From NCBI GenBank assembly GCA_003024175.1, contig MDYQ01000013.1, forward strand, positions 62,001-126,000: DNA of 64,000 nucleotides, written 5' to 3'. Position 1 is the first letter of the stretch, and each line of letters starts with the position of its first letter. Under the pieces are notes generated by a model. The model worked only from the letters and a program-made list of their open reading frames with translations, made no database searches and was not told where the DNA came from. Position numbers and translations under genes: made by a program. Shown here one piece after another: positions 57,471 through 64,000 of this stretch. This DNA comes from Planoprotostelium fungivorum. Taxonomy: Eukaryota; Evosea; Variosea; Cavosteliida; Cavosteliaceae.

Positions 57471-58679
57471 TATTCGATGTTGTACGTTAAGAGCTGTCGA
57501 TCATCCGCCACAGAAGCCAATTTATCTCCTGTAGCATCAAATGCTACACTCCACACCTAAGCCGATGTCAGATCGCTCTCCATGATTGATCGATTATCGA
57601 TCGTGCATCGAGTAGTATCGACCATTCACGAAAAATTCAAATAGAAGTGAGATTTACATGTCCTAGCGCGATGATTCACCTGATCATCGTGCTCGGCAAA
57701 AGTATGCTGACACTGACGAGAAGACAAGTCCCACAATTTAACCTTCTTGTCGCTGGAACCCGTGGCAAAAGTCTTTCCATTCGGTGAAGTGGCGACGGCC
57801 AACACCCAAGAGGCGTGTCCTGACACCGATCCGATGACATGATTGCTCGATCTGTCCTCCATCAACGCCATCCATCATCATCGTCCTCACAAGTCATGGA
57901 TCTTGACGTGCATGTCGTCTGAACCCGTGATGAGTACAGGTGTGTTGTGTTGTCCGAAGGTGAGCGTTCGGACAGCCATGGCGTGACCCTGTATGGTGGA
58001 GATCTTCTTTCCTGCCTCCACATCGAAGACGGTCACCACACCATCCATCGACCCCGTCGCCAGCTGCTTTCCATCGGGTGACTGCACTCTTCAGAGGTCA
58101 CTCGTTTCTCTTCACTCACAAAGGCGACGCTCATAGTGAAAGCACCGTTGGTGGGTAACACTTGCTCCTTCTTACCATCGGTGCTCCACAGTGTCACGTT
58201 TCCAGATTGACCCGTGGAGGCGATATAACGACCGTCGGGGCTGAATTGAACGGCCCACGATTCGACTACCAGATCTCAGTTTCCTTCATGGTCGAAGAGT
58301 CTCACCTGGCCCTGCGTCGATGGTGTTCAGGAGGGACCCATCTTCTGCGCTCCATATGCGGATGGAACTGTCCAGGCTGCTCGAGGCGATGTCTGTCGGA
58401 GATGAGAGATATGGTGGCGTAAGGGAGATCACTCTGTCCTGTGGGGTCTATGGCGACACATACCACTCCTAATCCATGTCCTTCCATGGTTCTGATGTTG
58501 GACAGATCGTTGGATTTCCTTCGGGACATCAGATGTTAGATTCAGGAGCATGGTTTCACCATGATTTAACTGTAGTATCCACTGATCCAGTGTATATCTT
58601 GTCTCCCTTCCACACAACACTCCAAATACCATCCTCGTGTGCTTTATCGATCTTCTTTGCAACAGAAAACTGGTAAGGG
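57471..58679 (-). CDS. WDR61: WDR61/SKI8 WD40-repeat protein
   Basis: Seven WD40 repeats across several short exons: AHEDGIWSVVWKGDKIYTGS, GHGLGVVCVAIDPTGQ, IASSSLDSSIRIWSAEDGS, DAGPVESWAVQFSPDGRYIA, QSPDGKQLATGSMDGVVTVF, GHAMAVRTLTFGQHN, GHASWVLAVATSPNGKTFAT and VWSVAFDATGDKLASVADDR, ending LLTYNIE and TAA at 57471. GHAMxxRxLTF and GHASWVLxVA match human WDR61 closely. SKI8/WDR61 belongs to the cytosolic Ski complex (feeds RNA to the exosome) and to the PAF1 transcription complex. The first coding exon, with the start Met, is not resolved; the earliest sure residues are PYQFSVAKKID at about 58,679. Confidence 0.85.
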
Positions 58680-58864
58680 CTGAGGTAAGCAACCTCTCAA
58701 TATCAATCACCCACCACCATCGCTGACGTGCGTTTCGTAATCGGCCAGAGATCATCGTACCGTTGTAGAACTGAATGTCAATTTCACCATTTTGGTGGCA
58801 CTTTGGAGCACACTCGCTGCCGATCAGATGTTGGGGATTCCTCGAGCTGGTAAAACGCACCATA

Positions 58865-59705
58865 ATGAGTGAGATGTATGCGTATCATCGTTAGTTATTC
58901 AAAGAGCACAGATATACCCGAAGTCTTCCTCGTAAACCAGATGAGAGCTGCTATGTTTGCAAAATGAACACAAAGGTAAGATCGAACGATATTGCGTCTC
59001 TAATATACGGAAGATCTCTCGTTGCTCAAAATGTATGATCAGGTGAGTGCAAGTGTGTGTAATAACAGGACGTTCTGATGAATCAGGGGGTATTGTTCAA
59101 GAGAGCATCAGACATCAGATTGGTCCAGACACAAGAGCGAATGTAGTCAATTCATTGAAGGCCTAAAAGTGTTGGAAGACACACTGCAATCTGAGGAGAA
59201 CCCAAAGAAGAATCAGAATCCAGCAATGGTGAGGACGTGACAGAATCTCATCGCACCCTGCTCACTCTTCCAGGAGGTCAGCGGAGAACACGAAGACATC
59301 ATGTCCACTGCACGGAAACTGTGGATGGAATACGACCCCACCCTCATTGTGATCCATTCATAGTCACTTCACCTGGCTCACTGAATCCCACAGAGCGAAT
59401 TGTCCGTGGACGATTCCGAAAAGTTTGCTACGCGATTAATCGACGGGCTGATCGACAGCACACTGTCCGTGGAGAACCTCAGGGCCATCTTCACTCAAGA
59501 ATACGGGGACTCCATCGCAGAGCCACCCATCGAGTTCTACGAGGTGAGTGTGACACGCAGAGTGAACTCAAAGGGTCAGGGACAGAGGATACAAGCGAAA
59601 GAACAGATGACGAACGATTTATGGTCGCACTGCGACGAGAAGGGGAGGAGACGCTTGCGTCTGTCGGCCATCGATGGATTCGTGAAACACTTTGTCGAAG
59701 AATGA
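58865..59705 (+). CDS. MYND zinc-finger protein
   Basis: Proposed start ATG at 58865, with a 36-nt intron at about 58876-58911, then ESCYVCKMNTK, a second intron, ISRCSKCMIRG and, after a third intron, YCSREHQTSDWSRHKSEC. These make up a MYND finger (C-x2-C, C-x2-C, YCS-x3-(C/H), HK-x2-C). His replaces the usual Cys in YCSREHQ. The rest is helical and acidic: FIEGLKVLEDTLQSEENPKK, EHEDIMSTARKLWMEYDP, ATRLIDGLIDSTLSVENLRA, ending FVKHFVEE and TGA at 59703-59705. MYND fingers usually bind proline-rich peptides. No SET domain is present, so it is not a SMYD methyltransferase; its partner is unknown. Confidence 0.65.
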
Positions 59706-59822
59706 ACGTTCGTCTACTTTTTCGTGAAGAAGGAAGAGATCTTGCTCATCCTCGATGTGTCCACTTTCGCCAGCCGAGTCTGTCCAACGCTACGTTTCTG
59801 TTTCTGTGACTCTGTCACATTC

Positions 59823-60984
59823 CTACCACGTCTTCGTCGTCACCTTCGCTGCGGGCGATTTGTTCTTCTCTTCATCTTCCTCTACGTCGTAGATGGATCT
59901 CTTCTCTGCCTCTCGAATGCCCTCTGTGACCACCATCTTGTTCAGTTCTACCACCCTCAAATCATTGTCAGTCGAGATCGATGCTGAACAAGATACCCAA
60001 ATCGTTCAGCGACCCTGTTCATCGTGGAAGGCTTCACATACTCAGAGATGAAGCCCAGAGCACTCTTCACGATTTGCTCTGCCCTCTTCAGTCGAGATAG
60101 TCATACCTTTCATCACCTTCCGTATTCACTCGTTTTGATGATACAAAGGTGGAGACGCGAGCAGAGCTGTGATCGATCGGTGTGTTGATGAGGATCAGAC
60201 TCACCTCGATAGATCGAGAGAAGAATGACGGATCTTCTCGATGAGAGCGTCTACCTTACAACACATCCAAGCAATCACCCTCTCTTCATTGAGGCGGAAG
60301 GCCTTCTCTCCTATCCCATATCAGTCGATCCCTTACATCCATCACCGACCCTCATGTAGGGTCTGAGAATCACAAACGAGGTGAATGTTTGGTTGAGCCT
60401 TTAAGTTAGTGAAGAGGGTGTATCCATCCCAGGGTGAGTCGGACATCATCTGAGAGAGTGTACAAAAGACTCCCTGCTCATCTGTCGGTTTTCTTCGCGT
60501 GAGGGAGGATTTACCTTCTTCAAGTGATATTCGAGGAGGGGCATTATGAAGAAGATGGGATCCACGGGAGTGAAGAGGTATAAACTTCCATCTGCAGGAT
60601 ATCATTCGCAGTCAGTACACATCACAATCACCTTTTTGAATCGAATTGTCCAGAAACCAAGAGCTCGGTGCTTCATGTAGACGATTGATTTCCAGGAGCG
60701 ATCCGTTCGAGATGGTCACCTTTGCAAGCGTTTCCTCTGTCAGTGTTGGTTATCTTCAAAGAAACTCCTCTTACCGAGCTTGGGATGAGGTAATGAAAAG
60801 ATATGTACATCCTGTGAGTCTAATGCTTGTCGCGTGGTCTTTACCAAGGCGATCCTCTGCTTGTAATTGACTTTGTTTCCAACAAACTTCCGCTGAATCT
60901 CAGAGGAATCGAGGTTCTGTTGAATTGAGCGCACATCTCTTTACGATTCATCACTTCATCAACTTCGTCATCGAGGTCGGCCAT
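59823..60984 (-). CDS. RNASEH2B: Ribonuclease H2 subunit B
   Basis: ATG at 60984 (MADLDDEVDENLDSSEIQRK), stop TAG at 59823-59825; about eight exons. Conserved blocks: VHIFSLPHPKLEETL, SNGSLLEINRLHEAPSSWFL followed by DNSIQK, and the diagnostic DGSLYLFTPVDPIFFIMPLL (TPVDPLFLLL in human). Then GVFCTLSQMMSDSPWDGY, FRLNEERVIAWMCCKVDAL, ALGFISEYVKPSTMNRVAER, and an acidic/basic tail (SIYDVEEDEEKNKSPAAK). RNase H2 removes ribonucleotides and RNA-DNA hybrids from nuclear DNA; subunit B is a non-catalytic structural partner. I do not see a clear PIP box at the C-terminus, and its absence would be notable. Confidence 0.85.
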
Positions 60985-61162
60985 CTCTCTTGTATCGATT
61001 GAGAACGATTTGAAGATCCTTTTTACCGCCAAATTTTACACGGCAGCACCACCCTCTACAACCGATGACACCCACTAAGACACTGAGCCACACCATTTGA
61101 GCCACTTAAACAAGTGATAAGAATGGTTCTAACAACGAAATCTTGATAATATTATTCCTCCA

Positions 61163-62082
61163 TTAGCACTTGCAGTCCTTCTTCTTCTTGTCATTAGATG
61201 CAATGTGTATCGTGCTCGGTGTCTCAGGCTTCTGGTTGGACATTCTGACGAGATTCACTCACTCGACGGGCCATCGCTGTCCTCACCTGTTCTTGATGGC
61301 GGTGGCGATCTGGATGAAACACTTCTCAACGTTGAAGGCGGTCTTGGCAGAAGTCTCGACGAAGGGGATGTCGTAACTGTCGGCAAACTCCTGAGAGGGT
61401 GAGAGGGGAAGGGAAAAGGGGTCACCTTTGCGACCGATGGTTCTACGGCTCTCTCGCCAGCCAGATCGCACTTGTTTCCGACTAAAAGCTTATTTACATG
61501 CTCGCAGGCATATCTATCGATCTCTCCCATCCATTGTTTTACATTATTGAAGGACTCTTTGTCCGTGGCATCGTAGACCAAGATGATGCCCTGGGCACCG
61601 CGGTAGTAGCTGCTGGTGATCGTTCGGAATCTCTCCTGACCTGCCGTATCCCACTTGGAGGAGTTAAGGTCATTTCAGTTTCATGTGATTCATCTTCAAG
61701 GATACGATCTGCAACTTGACCGTCTTACCCTCGATCTCCAGCGCTTTGATCTTCTGTTTACCACAGTCAGCTCTTAAGCGGATCTAAGGAACTCACGAAA
61801 TCTACACCAATGGTGCTGATGTGTGTCTCAGTCCAAGAATCTTCCTGGATGGTTTTAGAAAAAAGAATGAAAGACGGTGAGCTTGAGCCACAGCCGAAAA
61901 TGTGAATAGTATGAAACTGAAGACACGAGTGAGAGAGAACCAAAAAACTCACCGCAAATCGTAAGAGGAGGCAACTCTTACCCACACCAGAATCACCGAT
62001 TAGTAGAATCTTAAAGAAGAAGTCGCTATTTCGTGAGTCAACCGAGAGCGGAACATGATATAACGTACTGTTCATTGGACAT
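61163..62082 (-). CDS. Rab GTPase, Rab1/Rab8 group
   Basis: The first exon is tiny (MSNEH), then [20 protein letters not shown] (P-loop), [16 protein letters not shown] (switch I with the effector-region Thr), [19 protein letters not shown] (G3 and switch II), GNKCD (G4), FVETSAK (G5) and a Lys-rich tail ending KKKKDCKC with a CxC double geranylgeranylation site. All GTP-binding motifs are present, so it should be an active switch. The sequence [20 protein letters not shown] is the Rab1/Rab8/Rab10/Rab13 signature. STIGVDFKI favours Rab1 or Rab8, acting in ER-Golgi or secretory traffic. Short introns, plus one of about 107 nt after LLLRFA. Confidence 0.9.
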
Positions 62083-62209
62083 GATATCTCTTTGCCTTCT
62101 CCGGCCTCTTCCTGCAGATGTTTTTGGCTTCGGATGCAGATGCGATTTCACACAAAAAGGCGAAATAAAAGCTTGTGCTCCTTTTCTTTCATTTTCCTTT
62201 CAGAAAAAG

Positions 62210-64000
62210 CCTCCCATATTATTGTTGGGTCCTCCCCTTCCTTGTCCTGGCTGCTGTCCGAGTCCTCCAAATCCTCCCTGCTGCTGTCCTGTGAATCCTT
62301 GCTGTTGCTGTCCTCCGAATCCTTGTTGCTGTCCGAATCCTTGCTGCCCGAATCCTTGTTGCTGTCCGAATCCTGGTTGGCCTCCGAAACCACCTGCCTG
62401 TTGTCAGGGCACATAGAACGAACGATCCGTTCAAACCTGGCTGAGAACCAAAATTGGGCCCCACGGTTGCTCCTCTTCCTGCAGATCCTCCGAAGCCACC
62501 TGGCTGTCCCATGCCACCGAACGAGGGCTGACCTCCTCTTCCAAATCCAGCGGGCTGGGGCTGTAACGGTGCTCCCATGCCCATGGAGGGTTGAGGTTGT
62601 CCCATACCCATTCCCATTCCCATGCCGGTGTTTCCTCCCATGCCCATGGAGGGTTGAGGTTGTCCCATACCCATTCCCATACCAGCGTTTCCGCCCATAC
62701 CCATTCCTCCAGTGCTGCCTCCCATCGCACCCTATATCACTCAGCTCCACCCCCTCTGTCATCTCACCATGGAAGGGCCCATGGACTTGGCCGCAGGGGC
62801 ACTGCCGGCCTTAGGACCAGTTCCGATGGAGCTAAGATTGACCAAGTTCTTGGCGTGAGACCATGGATCGCTCTCCTACTCTCCGTCAATCGATTCTCTC
62901 CCTCTTCTCATTCACCTCTCCCGGCTTTGGGGATGTTTCAGAAGAAGTGAAGTCACCCCATCCTGCATTGGATGATGCTGCGGGGGCTGTATCTTGTGTC
63001 AGAGTCCACAACAACATTCTCAGATGAGGTGATGACAAACGATGACGGTGGGAATAGATATCGTCATCCATGAGTCAGGAGTGAGTCTCACCAGGGGCAA
63101 AGCCAGAGTTGTTGGTGTTTCCAAAGTTGCCGAAGTTGTTGTTGTTGGCCTGCGGGGCCGAGTTGAAGGCACCGAAACCAGCCGAGGGTGCAGGTGCTGC
63201 GCTACCGGCGAACGCATTGTTGCCTCCGAATCCACTGTTTCCTCCAAAGTTTCCAAAGCCAGCTGCAATTTTTAGCGTCCCTTCTCTCAGAGAGGCCTCA
63301 CCATTGTTTGTAGATCCAGCTCCGCTGAAATTACCGAAATTGTTGTTCGATGGGGCTGCCTGGGGAGTGGAGGAGAAGAAGTCAAAGTTGTTACCAGAGG
63401 CAGCAGGCTGAGAGGTGGTGGGAGGGGTGTCCAGATCGAACAGATCGATTGCGGGTGCCGCTGGTTTGGCTGCAGGTGCGGGTGCAGGTGCGCTGGTCTT
63501 GGCAGGTGTTCCCTTGTCGAAGGAAGGTGCCCTGAAACTCTCAGAGAAGGATTGAAAGAGAAGAAGGAAAGAGAAGAAGGAAAGAGAAGAAGGAAAGAGA
63601 AGAAGAAGAAAAGAGAAGAATATTGAAAGAGAGGAAGGAAAGAGAAGAAGAAAAAGGAAAGAGAGATCACCTGGGTCTAGACTGTGAGGCAGAGCGAGTG
63701 GACGGTCTCGAGGAGCTGAAGTCGTCCTCCTCTTCGTCACGGGAGGTGTTGTTGTCACGGTAGCTGTTGTTGTCCCGGTAGCTGTTGTTGCTGGTGCTGT
63801 TCTTTCTTGCCGTTCCAAAGCTTCCAAAGTCTTCCTCGCGTTGACCACCTAACCACTTAGATTCGTTCATCTGTGAGGTGAAGAGAGCTCACCACCGTGT
63901 CTGTCTTGACGATCGTAAGAGGAAGATTCGTAGCTGTCGCCACCGAAACCACCCTTGTCGCTTCCAATTCCCACGAGGAACTTCTTCTGGTTCGACTGTG
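62210..64000 (-). CDS. Epsin-like endocytic adaptor (5' partial at window edge)
   Basis: The coding strand enters from the right edge and stops with TGA at 62210-62212. The visible part begins SNQKKFLVGIGSDKGGFGGD, as just after an ENTH domain, which would lie outside. It continues with an acidic Asn/Tyr/Asp repeat (SYRDNN, twice), an Ala/Pro/Asn-rich middle with IDLFDLD, a clathrin-box-like motif, and NPF-poor FGNFG/GFGAFN repeats. It ends in Gly/Met-rich (GMGMGMGQPQPSMGMG, twice) and GFGQQQ repeats, finishing NNNMGGFF. Epsins link ubiquitinated cargo and phosphoinositides to clathrin. Assignment rests on the motif layout, because the ENTH domain is not seen. Confidence 0.6.

Noticed and set aside
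62033-62416. Plus-strand Pro/Cys-rich frame (CCCPNPCC-type repeats)
   Set aside because: It is the antisense shadow of the GFGQQQ repeats of the epsin-like gene, which has in-frame introns and a proper stop.

Overview
This is nuclear DNA of an intron-rich protist. Nearly every gene is split by very short GT-AG introns, mostly 36-60 nt, with donors of the GTGAG/GTGAC/GTAAG type and often a CTGAC/TTGAC-like branch site. The gene set combines a complete receptor-type tyrosine kinase, two SH2 proteins, a RasGAP, a CLU protein, SMG1, a DHX57-like helicase and a probable ciliary IQCG/DRC9 protein. I therefore favour an amoebozoan, of the kind that carries tyrosine kinases together with mucin-like and Cys-rich surface proteins, or another unikont protist. 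That placement is inference and I could not search databases.

Left part (1-32,200). It opens with the 3' end of a Ser/Thr mucin-like surface protein (1-1144), a small unknown gene and a secreted Cys-rich protein (2135-3197). Next come an SH2 protein (3362-3925, minus) and a CLU/TPR protein (3986-8226, minus). A Cys-rich receptor tyrosine kinase (8960-12983) is followed by a very long helical module protein (13575-18962). After two small unknown genes, IQCG/DRC9 (minus, to 22485) and an MFS transporter (22664-25273) diverge from a short promoter that holds an 18-bp perfect palindrome. The MFS reading frame ends inside a tRNA-Ala(CGC) gene (25264-25336). Then come a PD-(D/E)XK nuclease-like gene, a second SH2 protein (27542-27973), a RasGAP, a mitochondrial carrier and an unknown gene.

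Middle (32,349-47,366). SMG1 (about 8.7 kb, minus) and a DHX57-type DEVH helicase (plus) are transcribed head to head from about 120 bp. SMG1 acts in nonsense-mediated decay and DHX57-type helicases act on RNA, so this is an RNA-surveillance-flavoured pair. A CCDC43-family gene follows on the minus strand.

Repeat island (about 47,400-56,100). This is AT-rich and has no convincing host gene. It holds non-LTR retrotransposon fragments in both orientations, three copies of a roughly 240-bp repeat (two with a TTCAGG-type hexamer tail), other short dispersed repeats and a remnant of a Ty3/gypsy-type integrase.

Right part (56,099-64,000). Housekeeping genes resume: an unassigned beta-propeller protein, WDR61/SKI8 (Ski and PAF1 complexes), a MYND-finger protein, RNase H2 subunit B, a Rab1/Rab8-type GTPase, and an epsin-like protein cut off by the window edge.

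A recurring intronic decamer (ATCTACAACG, either orientation, sometimes as a palindrome) runs through introns between about 4 and 26.4 kb. I did not see it in the many introns of SMG1 or the helicase. Exon boundaries below were read by eye from frame continuity and splice sites and may be off by a few bases; starts are the least certain.
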